Below, piece by piece: positions 1 to 11,125 of a stretch of 64,000 nucleotides of DNA (position 1 is the stretch's first letter; each line of letters opens with the position of its first letter). Source of the DNA: Gossypium raimondii (lineage: Eukaryota; Streptophyta; Magnoliopsida; Malvales; Malvaceae); NCBI RefSeq assembly GCF_025698545.1, contig NC_068566.1, positions 2,711,362 through 2,775,361 on the forward strand, read 5' to 3'. A model generated the notes under the pieces. The model ran no database searches and was not told where the DNA came from. It was given only the letters and a program-made list of their open reading frames with translations. The position numbers and the translations under genes are program-made.

Positions 1-636
1 AAATTATAGTAAATAGTGAATCTTCATGATGTTAAGGATTAAATTGTAAACTTTGTGAAATTTATAATTGAAACAAGAGAAGTGATATGCATGAAAATTT
101 TGTTATTAAAATAACATATTATAATAAATTGTTTGATTAAAGTGCTTATATGGTGAAAAATAAATTACATGGAAATATGAACTAAATTTAAAATGTATAA
201 AAGTTTTAGTGTGAAACAATTTAATAAGCGAATAAGGAAATTATGATAAAAGTTTAATGAATGTGTTATGAGATGATGAAATATGCATAAAGTATTGTAA
301 ATGTGAAATTGTGGAAAAATATGGAATTTTTATGATGATAAGGACTAAATTGTTAAACTTGAGAAAATATGTGGACAAAATGATAGAAGCAAAATACATA
401 GAAATTTGATATGTGAAACAAGATATTGAGATAAATTATGTGATTAAAGTGTAACAAGAAAGAAATTTGATTTAATATGATTAATTAGTGAATATTAAAC
501 TTTTATGACAAAAAAGGACTAAATTGAAAAGTTATGAAATTTTATAAGAAAATATTTGATAAGTGAAGAATGTCGTAGAGAATGTAATATCTCAGTACTT
601 TGACCTGATGCTCGAGTCGAGTATGGAAGTTTTACA
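1..636 (+). mobile_element. 3' part of an LTR, cut by the window edge
   Basis: The stretch ends in a TG/CA-type terminus at 636. The last 50 or so bases resemble, in the other orientation, the outer end of the LTR at 52659-55890. Inside, a diverged unit containing a 'rGGActAAATTG'-like phrase recurs near 30, 335 and 505. No coding sequence is visible. The 5' part lies outside the window, so family and age cannot be fixed. It is probably a Ty3/gypsy-type LTR fossil. Confidence 0.5.
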
Positions 637-2005
637 GTGAATAAAGGGATAATTTTACGGTGTTTGGAAAACCTTTTAAGTTGACCATTCTATTTTATAT
701 GAAATAAATATAAAAAAAATTAAACATATTTTCCGTAAAAACTTTTACATTTATTTACATTATTTTCACCTTATTTAAGAACTTTAAATGTTTTACCTTC
801 TCAAACTCTTCCCTTTTGGGAATTAAATCTTTAATGATTCTTACACCATAATAAGTTAAACCTTTTAACTTTCTTCTCTCATTCTCTTTTAAATTGAAAA
901 TTTGAAATTGTGAATTTTACCAACTAATTATTTTAGTTGCTAATAACATTATTCCATCATTTTCTTACACCTTTAAATTTTCTTCAAATATATGATTTGA
1001 TCCGATAAAAGTATTATCAAAGTTCAGGTTTGTTTTTGACATTTTTGGGACCTTAGGCGAAACAATAAATTGGGTCTCTTTTAAAAAAATTTATAAAATG
1101 TATTACAATAAAGTTGAAATTTTTTTGGGACCCTAAGAGATGAAGCATTTATGGTGACAAATTGAAAGCTCTAGGCATTTAATAAATTTATTTTAGTCTG
1201 AAATTTTTTTCTCATATTAAAAGGTGAAAAAATATTTTTTTGGGACTCCTTCCAGTCTTGGACCCTCGGCGGCTATACTCTCAAATAACCTCCAAAGTCA
1301 AGCCGGTTAAAGTCTTTATACTAAAATTCGAATTGCAACTTACGTAATTTACTCGATTGGTTCGATTTAATTCAAATAATCATCAAAATTAGTTGGGGGT
1401 GAAAAGTGAATTGTTTTCTGGAAGGTAGAAGGCCACTCCAAATTCAAGTAGCTGCCCACCGGTCCGATTAGCCGCCGTCGCATAAAAAATTAATGGCCAA
1501 TGCACCGCCGCCACCTCTCCTCCATTAAAACTATTATACGTTTTCAAAGACAAATCACGTGAGTGAGATTGACTATACAAACACTAAGCTATTTTATATT
1601 CGTCAACTTCCATACAATTAGATGCGAAATTCTTCATTTTTTTCTTTAAGCTGGAGTTACTAACTTTGTAATATATATATATATATACAATTATTATTAG
1701 TGATTAAGTGATATTATATATATTATTTAAATTTTTTATTAAGTTAGTGTTGATAGTTTTTTTTTTTATACTTTTCAGGTTCATTTTATAATTTATGTTC
1801 AAGATTTGTGGTTGTCCTTTTTAACAATGTAATCTCATTTGAATTCTGTTCTCTTTTTGAGAGTGTAATATGCCTTGCTACTGCACCCATAGTAAGTTAG
1901 AGTTATTAGTTAACTTGAAATCAATTCAGTTAGAATGATTTTAGTTAGAAAAATAATAGAGATAACCAAGTTAATTTTATACTTAGTTGAGTAAAGGGTG
2001 GATAG
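637..2005. other. Gene-free AT-rich stretch
   Basis: No supported gene. A GC-richer patch at about 1400-1600, with a CACGTG at about 1557, has a short minus-strand reading frame (63 codons). The frame has no recognisable domain and could be the decayed edge of an old gene or chance. A TA run lies at 1673-1687. Confidence 0.5.
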
Positions 2006-2352
2006 ATAATTTAAGGGTAAATATATATTTTGACACTTGAACTTGACTTCAAGGTTCAAATTGATACCTAAAGTCTTTTTTTTTTTGTTCCAATTAGGTA
2101 CTTGAACTTGGCTTTAAAGTTCAATTTGATACCTAAAGTTTATTTGGTCTAATTAGGTATCTGAACTTGGCTTTTTGGTCCAAATTAGCATTTATAGTAA
2201 ATGACTTGGTTTGAACTATGAAACCAAGTTCAGGTACTAATTTGAACTAAAAGTCAAGTTCATGTACCTAATTGGATTAAAAAGAGTTAGGTACCAATTT
2301 GAACCTTGAAGCCAAGTTCAGGTGCAAAAATGTATATTTACCCATAATTTAA
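2006..2352. mobile_element. Mutator-type MITE with 9-bp target duplication
   Basis: The element is 2015-2343, with long terminal inverted repeats of about 48 bp that begin GGGTAAATATA on both ends and agree at most positions. It is flanked by a perfect 9-bp direct repeat, ATAATTTAA, at 2006-2014 and 2344-2352. A 9-bp duplication with long terminal inverted repeats is the hallmark of Mutator-like elements. There is no coding sequence, so it is non-autonomous. The transcript would fold into an almost full-length hairpin. Confidence 0.88.
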
Positions 2353-3047
2353 TAATTGTTAAATATTTTGTAACAAAATTCACAAAGAGTTAAATACTCT
2401 TTGGTATTATTATTTATATATATTGAGAAGAAAATGTAAGGGCCTCAAATTGTTAAACTTAGGCCTACCAGAAAAAAAGTAGTCCATTATTTTCAGGCCC
2501 AAACTGAACCTCCTACATATCTTAATTCATTCAATCATCTTTTCAAATATTTGTTGGGTTAATTACACCCAAAGTCTTCAACTATGGCTCAAATTTTAAA
2601 TTAGTATTTAAATTTTAAAATGTTTTAATTGAATCTTAAAATATCATAATTGTATCAATTAAGTATTTCTACCAACCTAGCCATCAATGTGAGGGTTGAA
2701 TGTTATCTCGAATATGATAATGAGCATATGTAAAATATGTGGATCAAAATTAAACACATTTGTACCTTCTAAATTTTATTAATATTTTTTTCTTTTAGAC
2801 ACCGGATCAAAATTATCCTTGCAATAGGTATTCATATATTAAAAATTGATCCATGTATTTCGAGAACTCAATGAAAACATTTTAGAGTTCATGAATTAAA
2901 TTAAAATCTAGTTCCTAGTTTAGAGATACCGAGTGCAACTAAATCATTTTATTTAACTATGTTTTAATCTTAAACTAATAAGGTTGGCTTTAAGTGTCGT
3001 CAAGATTTAACTTTGAAAACCAGTTTGGAGAGGGTTTATGTAAGAGT
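2353..3047. other. Gene-free stretch with old repeat debris
   Basis: No supported gene. The sequence has the 'aaattttaaattagtat' style of worn-down MITE remnants near 2560-2680 but no readable ends. Confidence 0.45.
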
Positions 3048-3243
3048 ATTCGAGAGTTGATTTTTTTTTAATAATCTTATTATAAGTTTTGATCATATCT
3101 GTTCTTTGTGACATAATGTCTAGAACTACCCACACCCTCTCCCTAACCCATAAATAAGAGGATAATGCACTTCAGCGCACTTGAAACCATGTCCCTATTC
3201 ATTGGCAACAATGCCTATACCAATCGACTATTCGAGAGTTGAT
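3048..3243 (-). mobile_element. tRNA-derived SINE with 14-bp target duplication
   Basis: The SINE body is 3062-3229. It is flanked by a perfect direct repeat, ATTCGAGAGTTGAT, at 3048-3061 and 3230-3243. A T-run at the left edge is the A-tail of a minus-strand copy. The right part, read on the minus strand, resembles RNA polymerase III A and B boxes. Related copies lie at 10311-10494 (minus), 46220-46346 (plus) and, in part, 47010-47096 (minus). Long duplications and an A-rich tail mean mobilisation by LINE machinery. Confidence 0.85.
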
Positions 3244-3677
3244 CTTGGACGAATGATTTTGCTTTAAGGGTTTTCTAAACTTGATAAAAAAAAGTTTTAT
3301 CTTCTTTGTATTGATGGAAAGGGATTTTATAAGAGAGTTTTGATCTAAAAGTCTTTGAGAGTTTTGATATTAGATTAATGATTCTACTTCAAAAGTTATC
3401 TAAACTTGATATTGAAAATGGGTCTATCAATTGGACAAAATCAGAGAGTAACTTTTTCAAAATTGATGCGACTTAATTTTGAAAATGAATAATAGTAATT
3501 TAAATCTTTCCTCTGCTTTGAAACTGAGAAAAAGAACAATAATTGGTCTGATAAAAGATTAGATAATGTCAAAGAACTACACATGAAAAGGATGTTGCAC
3601 TGATGTATCTCATACATCTATAGCTACTGATGTGAAATCACTAATGAGATAAAACAAAACAGTGAAAGTAATTAATC

Positions 3678-4022
3678 ATAAAAGTATTATGAAAGTTTTT
3701 TTATTAAGAATTAAATTATATTTTATCTCATTTATTAAAAATAGAGAGAACTAAAAGTAAATTAATCTTTTATTAAAAATTTCATTTATTTATGTTGTTT
3801 AAAACCGATCCTTGTATGTCAGAATGAGGTATATATAGCACACTACATGTTGCTGTATGGTAATTCTAGTAGACATGTCAGTTTTTAATAGTACAAATGA
3901 ATGAAATTTTAACAAAAAAAGGATCAATTTACTCTTTAATCTAATGACTAATTTACCAATTATTTAGTAAAAAGGATAGAATATAATTTAACTCTAGTAG
4001 AAGATACTCCATGGTACTTTTA
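3678..4022. mobile_element. MITE, family with ends GGTAAAAGTATCATGG (copy 1)
   Basis: Inverted ends of about 25-30 bp resemble those of four further copies at 4487-4859, 8466-8790, 12434-12843 and 14130-14491. The interior shares the same phrases, for example an 'aacagta...atgaaa' block facing its own complement. This copy ends about 180 bp before the cyclin start codon, so it forms part of that gene's upstream region. No target duplication is clear. Confidence 0.75.
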
Positions 4023-4146
4023 GCTGAATGTCTTCCAAATATTCCAGGACCCAACCCATTGTCCCTACTCTTTTTGTATCAACTCCACAACGAAGTTTCA
4101 TGCACAATTCTCCTACAGGTCCCCCCTACATCCCTCCTTTATCACC

Positions 4147-4160
4147 ATATATATATATAG
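4147..4160 (+). promoter_or_regulatory. TATA box of the D-type cyclin gene
   Basis: A TATATATATATAG run lies about 45-50 bp ahead of the cyclin start codon, so the 5' UTR would be only about 15-25 nt. That placement is inferred. No other in-frame start lies between this run and the ATG at 4201. Confidence 0.55.
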
Positions 4161-4200
4161 GCTCTTGTGTTGATTCAGCTCCACCAACAAAAGAAACCCA

Positions 4201-6563
4201 ATGGCAGTGTCCCTAAGCTTGTACTGCAATGAAGCACCAAATGAGATTGTTGTCTCCTGCGAAGCTTGTGGTGATGATGATGATGATAATGAAAGTGATC
4301 ACTGCTCAGTCGACTACGACGACGATTTATTGATTAATTTGTTTGAGACCGAGGTCGATCAGATGCTGGAATCCAAGGTTGTTTCATCAAGATTTCATCA
4401 TAGTATTGTTACTGCTCGTAAAGATGCTATCCAATGGATGTTAAAGGTACTACGTAAACCCTGTTTTTTTTTTCTTTGTTAGATCCGGTAAAAGTATCAT
4501 GGAGATACTTGTATTAGGAGACAGATTACATTTTTTTCCCTCAATTAAAAAATGAGCAAATTAGTCCCATAGATCAAAGAATAAACTAATCTTTCTTTTA
4601 AAAGTTTCACCGATTTCTATAGTTAAAAACCGGTCTATGTATGTCGGCATAAACTTCACGTGGCACGTCATTTGTAACTGTCTAGTTATTCTGTCAACTA
4701 TATCAAATTTTAACAGTAGAAATAGATGAAACTTTTAAAAGAAAAGACCAATTTACTCTTTAATCTAACATAAAAATATTAATTTACTTATTTTCTGAAT
4801 AGAAGAGAGACAAAATGTAATCTGACTCCTGATATAGGAACTTTCATGGTATTTTTACCTTAGAATTGTGATGTTATTGTTAATGTTTCAAACAAATTTC
4901 AGGTTCACTGTTTCTACAGGTTTAGGCCTGAAACTGCTTATCTTTCAATTAATTACATGGATCGATTCCTATCAGCTCGACCTTTGCCGGTATATATATT
5001 GTTTACTTCAATTGGATTTTAGAAGATTTAGAATGGTTATTTTTTAGGTAAAATTGCTATATAGGTCCTTGTACTATAGAGCAGTGTGTATTTTGGTTTT
5101 TATACTTTTAGAAAGAGCACAAAAGTCCTTGTACAATATTTTTGAAAAAAATTAATTATACCATCTAAAAGTTAATGCTTGATTCCACTACAGCATAATC
5201 CTATAAGGATATTTTTACTCATTTTTAAAATACATGAACCAAAATGTACTTTGCAGACAAGGACAGTACTTTTACCTATTTTTAATCTCACTGATTTTTT
5301 TTTTTTGATGAAGCACTAATTTGGTTGATTTTGTTTTTGAAAATTCATGTCAATTTAGCAAGGGAAAGGTTGGCCAATGCAGCTTTTATCAGTATCATGC
5401 CTTTCACTAGCAGCAAAAATGGAGGAAACAACTGTTCCTTTTCTCCTAGACTTGCAAATAATGAAACCCAGATTCTTGTTTAAGCCCAAAACAGTCCAAA
5501 GAATGGAGGTTTTAGTCATGCAAACCTTGAATTGGCGATTGCGTATCATTACACCTTTCGATTTTGTACATTGTTTCATTGCCAGGATTTCGTCATGTTT
5601 TAGTGATTCCCACCAACCAAACAGGCTTTGTCACCTGTTTTCTTTAGCGTCTGATCTCATTATTAATACATGTATAGGTAAATAAATTCCTTGCTAGCTT
5701 AAAAGAAGAAAAAAAAATCTGTTTTGTTTCCTAATTTCTTGTTTCTGATAATTTTAGCAGCTATTGATTCATTGGATTATCCTCCATCAGCAATTGCTGC
5801 AGCTGTGGCACTATGGATCACTAATCACAGTGTTGATGAACAGAATTTGGGGCACTTGCACAATGGAGTGAACCAAGTAATTAACACTGTAAGACCTAAT
5901 TCAAATATATGTATGTATGTGTTGAGGGAACTATTTCGAGAGAAAATTTCAAAATATTATCGGTTAGGCAGCCGGCTAGTCCTCCAATAATTGAAGGTAT
6001 TGTTCTCAATGAGGGTTTTGTCTCTTATACTCTACTAAGAGCTGGTGTGCCGCAAGAGGCTGCTCGGTGGGGTTGGTTTACATTGCAGGGAACGATTCAA
6101 TTGGTGGTGGACTTGCAAGATTTTGTGAACCAAGATCATTGGGCAGTCACTTACGGCACACTAGCTCTCAACAAAGTATGGGAGACAAAACCCATCTACG
6201 CCGCCAAGAACGCCTCAATTGGTGGATCTACAAGATTCTGTGAACCAAACCTATCGGACAGCCGCTCACAGCATGTTGGCTCTTGACAAAATATGGAAAA
6301 CAAAACTCTCATCAAGAGATTATTTGACATTATTAGGAGATTAATTGGTTACTTGACGGACGACATTTTATAGATTTCTCACAAATGAATCTACCCACTG
6401 TTTATAGATTAATGATAATTTTTTATACAATGGAATGCAGGGAATGGTGAAAAAGATTTACAAGGTTATTGAAGGGAAAAGGTCTAGTTTGAAGCTAATG
6501 CCTCAAAGTCCCACATGTGTGCTTGAAGCTGCTCTGCTTTGCAAGGAAATTGCTAAATACTGA
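4201..6563 (+). CDS. D-type cyclin (CYCD5-like), five exons
   Basis: Exons 4201-4446, 4903-4989, 5359-5677, 5761-5888 and 6441-6563 join in phase through GT-AG introns into a 300-residue protein ending at TGA. D-type cyclins bind CDKA in the nucleus and drive retinoblastoma phosphorylation at G1/S. Residues 7-11 read LYCNE, an exact LxCxE retinoblastoma-binding motif, and an acidic run (DDDDDNES) follows at 25-32. The N-terminal cyclin box spans roughly residues 70-190, with KDAIQWMLKV, the YLSINYMDRFL helix and the CLSLAAKMEE signature. A shorter C-terminal cyclin fold follows. The tail is short, which fits the D5 group better than D1-D4, but the subgroup is my inference. Introns 1 and 2 hold MITEs and intron 4 holds a tandem repeat. 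The acceptor of exon 4 is a TAGCAG tandem site. Confidence 0.93.
4487..4859. mobile_element. MITE, GGTAAAAGTATCATGG family (copy 2), in cyclin intron 1
   Basis: The left end GGTAAAAGTATCATGGAG is mirrored by CATGGTATTTTTACC at the right, giving inverted ends of about 30 bp. It fills most of intron 1 (4447-4902). It is non-coding and about 373 bp long. Confidence 0.8.
5047..5275. mobile_element. Second MITE-like inverted-repeat element, in cyclin intron 2
   Basis: The left end GGTAAAATTGCTATATAGG faces the complement of ACAGTACTTTTACC at the right. Internal phrases 'tttggttttt' and 'ttcatgtattt' are likewise in inverted positions. It is a shorter, separate family from the 370-bp MITEs, although the outermost bases GGTAAAA are alike. 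It is non-coding. Confidence 0.6.
6096..6330. repeat. Two-copy diverged tandem repeat in cyclin intron 4
   Basis: A unit starting TCAATTGGTGG at 6096 recurs at 6215 with a 119-bp period. Shared phrases include 'caagattctgtgaacca' and 'acaaa(g/a)tatggga/aaa'. The 552-bp intron (5889-6440) is GC-richer here than the intergenic DNA. The flank 5990-6095 can be read as open sequence but matches no domain I know. Its origin is unknown. Confidence 0.6.
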
Positions 6564-8465
6564 TGAAGATTTGCCATTTGCAAAATAAGTGCTGAGAGAG
6601 CTGGGAATTATAGTGTTTGAGCTTTTTTTTTTTTGATAAAGGAGAAAACAAACAAAAAGAAGTTTTGGTTTGTAATTGTGTGCAATTCTTTTTCTTTCTT
6701 TTCTTTTTTCTTTTGGGTGTATTTTTACTATGGGTAATTGATATTGTTTAAGGAGGATGTTTTTTTAATTATTAGTATTGTTTTTTTTAAATAGATACTC
6801 ATTAAAAATATATAAAATTTTTGAGTGTTTTTTCATATCTCCTCTTAGGTGGGTTAATTCTGTGTATTTATATAATACGGTCACTATTCATAGATGTGAC
6901 ATACTAGATAGGTTTCCATGCATAATGACACATACCCTAGCTTAGGGTTAACATGTGGATACTTAAAGTGAGTTTGCACAATGTGTAGGTGAACCCATAT
7001 TACGCGTCCTCCTCTAGTGTTCATCCATGTACAAGCACTATGCATGTGCGAACCCATACAGAATACAGATCAAGACACGATAAATTAACGGGTTAGTGGG
7101 TTGATAATAATTAGTATCATAACAGAAATTCTATTATAAGAGTCAACAAATAATATGTAGGTTGCTTTAAAGAAAAATAACTTGTAACTTTTAATCAACA
7201 TTTTGTAAAATTTCAATGAATACAAAATAGTATCTATCTACCCATATGAAAATGTTTAGATTACGAGAGTAATGTACGACAAATAATGCTAATTGCAATG
7301 TCAAAATTGTACAATTTGATTAATTATTCCTATAGAAGGCAATAATTACACTTGAAAATGGTGGTCAAATAATTAGTCGGATAACTATTAGAATTTGAAG
7401 CATATCTTAATTCCTTAATCAATTCTTTTATCTATAAATAATAAATGAATTTAATCTCAATTCTAATTTCATTGTTTTCAGTTTCATAATTTTTTAATTT
7501 TAAAATCTCAATTTATGAAAAATATAAATATTAAATTCATTAAATTAAATTTTGTTATTTCGATAATTTTATGTCAACTTGTTATTTTCATAAATAACAC
7601 TCACAAAATGCCACATTATTTTAGTTAATTTGTTTAATGGCTATCGTTTAAGTAAATATTAAAAATTCCAAATCCGAAAAGTATAAAGATTAAAATAATC
7701 ATATCGGATAGCTTAAGCTATATCCAAAATTTACCCATAGTACATGACTAATAGCATAATTTGACCTAACAAATTTAAACTATAGTCAAGAATAAAATTT
7801 CAAATTTTAAAAGATATAGAGATTAAAATTGACTAATTTAAAACCAAATTTTACAATAATTCCTATTATCAATTATGATTTATTTTATATAAAAATCAAT
7901 AAACATAATCAGATTAATAACGAATTTATTTATGTACATCAAACTTTCAATTCAATCCTATTATATAATTATAATAAAATATATAATAATTCGATTCGAA
8001 ATCTGATCTGTGATTTAAATAGCCCCAAATATTCGATTTGAAAGGGGCTTCTTTCTCTCATATCCTAGACCAAAACACTTTTCCCTTTTTTTCTTCACTA
8101 CCGTTGATACTCTTTATCAACAAATCATGTGGAATTTGTGGCAACAAAAAAAGGATAGGAAGGATCATGGATACAAAAAAATTAAAGTAAAAGAAAAGCT
8201 GTCTTTTTGTTTTAAATTTTGTTTTTTCTATGGTTTGGTTTGGTCTTAAGTGATCAATTCTCACGAGCAGACTCATACTTTGTGAAGAAATATGATGTGA
8301 TAAAGGAAGCTTCTCTTTGCTTACTTGTTATTTCATGAGCCACCAATCACCATCACAACCAAAAGTGTGTTGAGTAGGGTTGAGTTGTTTTTGAGTTAAA
8401 TTTGTTTTTTTCTTTTAAGGATTGTTAGTGCAGGAAGTGATAGCAGAAGTTTAGGGTGATTTTCC
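6564..8465. other. Cyclin 3' flank and gene-free DNA
   Basis: The cyclin 3' UTR should occupy the first few hundred bases, and T-rich runs at about 6624 and 6690-6715 could be near the polyadenylation region. The rest is AT-rich with only chance short frames. Confidence 0.5.
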
Positions 8466-8790
8466 GTAAAAGTATCATAGAAGCTCTTGTATTACGAGTT
8501 AGAATGCATTTGTTCTCTTTACTCAAACAATGGGTAAATTAGTCTTTTTATGTTAAATCAAAGAGTAAATCGGTATTTTCTATTAAAAATTTCATCTGTT
8601 TTTACTATAAAAACTGGGGTGGTTGATGTACAAAGACTAATTTTTAACAGTAGAAATAGATGACATTTTTAACAGAAGGACTAAATTACTGATTGATTTG
8701 ACGTACAAATATTAATTTGCCCATTTTTTATTAGATGGTGCAAAATGCAATCCAACCCTTAATATAAGAGCCTTCATGATAACTTTTACC
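8466..8790. mobile_element. MITE, GGTAAAAGTATCATGG family (copy 3), intergenic
   Basis: The left GTAAAAGTATCATAGAAG faces the complement of TTCATGATAACTTTTAC. The interior matches the other copies, including the 'aacagtagaaatagatga' centre-right block. Non-coding. Confidence 0.78.
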
Positions 8791-10298
8791 AATAATTTGC
8801 GTCTGATGATGTTAAAAACCACTTAATCTTTTTAGGATTGAGGTTTCTTTTAATGTTGGTACTCTAATAAGTAAGTTAAAGAGTGAGTTCTGGAACCTTG
8901 TAGAATGCTATAGGATGTGAATTAATGGGGCTTGGCTTTCATTTGATCTTAGGCCTAAAGAGTTAATCACTGGAGTGAGCAATTTTGTTCTAAGCTTCAT
9001 TGGATCTCGTTTCTTGATTTTCAAATTACTAAATAATCTCTTAATTGATCTCGAACTTCCTTCTTATTACCATACACACAAGTAATCTAAAATGAGACAC
9101 ATAAAGCAATATGTCATTTTTATTAAAAGAGATTGGGGTGAGCAAAGGTCCAAATGTGCCCACCACATTGCAAAATCCCCATTTCCCAACTCAATTACAC
9201 ATAAAATTTAAGGACTTCCTAGTTTCCATTAAAAAAACCCCTTAAATTGGTTTTATATTGCTAGATCAAGTGTTCCAACTTAAAGCCTTCATTCTCTACC
9301 TCAATTGTCCAAAGCAACTTCTTTAGAATCCTTATCCTTATCAGTATCACTTGAGTCTCTATTTCTTTTTATTACTTTTATTTTTAGGAATTTTTTTTTC
9401 AATTGTTAACAATATTAAAAGTATTTTATTAAATTCCTTGTTTTGATATTTTAAAATTAAAAAAACCTCACATGTTAGTATAATGAATATATGATACTGC
9501 AATGAGCTTAATTTCAACAAAAAAATTAGTGAGGTCACTAGGCTTGCATTTTAAAATAAAATATGGTGAGATTAAATATTTTAAAATAAAATGGAGTGAC
9601 TAAATTTTAAATGTATAAAGAAAATAAAAATTGGAAGGATACTTTAACATGTTTGTTTCCTTTGTCAAATTTTTTATTTAAATTTAGTTTTTAAGATTAA
9701 TATTTTTAATTTTAGATTTTCAAATAGACAAATCTATTCACTTGCTATAACCAAGCTTAATATTGTAACTTTGTTTAGACAATAGCAAAGAATATTGGAT
9801 GAGTGATTGTAACATTTAGGGTTCATTATTGGGTTGCGATTATCCAATATTATAAGGGTAGATTGGGCTTTAGCCAATATATAATCTGAATTGGTATTTG
9901 AACTTTGTTAACAAGACTTGGTAGAGTAAGATTGTTATTTGAATTTTGTTATCAAATATTGTGCATCGATTTATCTCTTAGCCTTACCCTCTTCTTGAAT
10001 TTGTTAGCTACATTCTCTTGTTCTAAGTTGTATTGTAACCTTGGTTAGGACAACAAATTGAAATAACTAGTAAACCGGTTCCTTTTCAAATCTACGATTA
10101 TAAATAATATCAACTGGATCACAAATGAAGTGACAAAATACTTATATTTAACTCTTGAATTAACATCAATCTTAAGTTTAATCATCGAACAACTCCTATT
10201 TAAAACTATCAACAAACATAAATAAAATCATAAAATTTGAGATTTGTGAACAACCCTAAACTACCTAGCATTTAATACCCTAGGTTGTAAAATAATTC
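8791..10298. other. Gene-free stretch
   Basis: No supported gene or complete repeat is seen. The DNA is AT-rich, with worn repeat phrases such as 'taaaataaaatggagtgac'. Confidence 0.45.
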
Positions 10299-10506
10299 AA
10301 AACTTACTAATTTTTTTAACAATCTAATTATAGATTCTGATCATATCTACTCTTTTTGGCACAATATCTGTAACTACCCATAACCCCTCCCCAACTCATA
10401 AATTTAGAGGATAATGCACTTCAATGCACTTAAACTCACGTTCTCCTATATTGACAACAATACTCATACCAATCGAGTTAAGACTCAATCGACCAAAATG
10501 TACTAG
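10299..10506 (-). mobile_element. SINE, same family as 3062-3229
   Basis: The body is 10311-10494 on the minus strand, with a T-run at its left edge as the tail. The phrases 'gataatgcacttcaatgcact' and 'ataccaatcga' are shared with the 3.1-kb copy. Candidate target duplications AAAACTTACTAA (10299-10310) and AAAATGTACTAG (10495-10506) agree at most positions, so this copy looks older. Confidence 0.75.
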
Positions 10507-10969
10507 TTATAGGATCATAATTTAGAAATCCAATCCACAAAAACATTCTTCCAAAGCTATTGGGATATTATTAAGATCCCCAAATAGTAAAAGGTGGTCC
10601 ACCACAAAAACTTTAAAATACCCAATTTTTTTTAACAATCCCACCAATTATTTTGACATTTTAAACCTTCATTCTCTATTCTAACACCTCCACCACTCCC
10701 CCCAACAAAACAAACCTTCGCTATTTTCGCATCGCCACAATGAACCAGATTTCTTTTTAAATCTCACTAAATGAAGTCCCATTCTTTAATTTTTCATTAA
10801 CACAATTTCTTTAACATTTTCTTTCTTGGAACCTGACTTTTGCTCCCTGTTTCAGACATTATCGGTTAGGTTTTTCTCCTACAATTTCTTTGTCTTTTTT
10901 TCTTTCTTTTTTTTGTTGCATATAAATATTTAATTATTAGTATCATCCAAAAACTAACTTTGGGGTGTA

Positions 10970-11125
10970 TATGAATGTATATATATATATATATATTCTA
11001 CTGTGTTAATAGAGTCTTTCGCCTGAGAGTTCTGTAATATAAAAAAGAAGGATCCCCATCTGGGTCTCCATTCTCAGCTGGTGATTCTTCAATTTCCTTC
11101 ATTATTATTATTTTTCTTTTCCAGG
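10970..11125 (+). promoter_or_regulatory. Probable core promoter and 5' UTR exon of the HHP gene
   Basis: A long TA run at 10976-10996 could serve as TATA. The following pyrimidine-rich leader ends in CCAG|GTGCC at about 11125, a possible splice donor. The matching acceptor would be the T-run followed by AAGCAG ending at 12146, 24 bp ahead of the start codon. This would make a 5' UTR intron of about 1 kb. It is inferred from signals only. Confidence 0.4.

Noticed and set aside
1389-1580. Minus-strand 63-codon frame in a GC-richer patch
   Set aside because: No domain, no splice partners and no similarity I recognise. Kept only as a note in the gene-free stretch.
2015-2343. microRNA precursor
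   Set aside because: The near-perfect full-length palindrome with a 9-bp duplication fits a MITE, which would give siRNAs. No distinct miRNA duplex can be argued from sequence alone.
7829-8276. Short frames on both strands at 7.8-8.3 kb
   Set aside because: Low-complexity AT composition gives Asn/Ile/Lys-rich or Phe/Leu-rich products with no family features.
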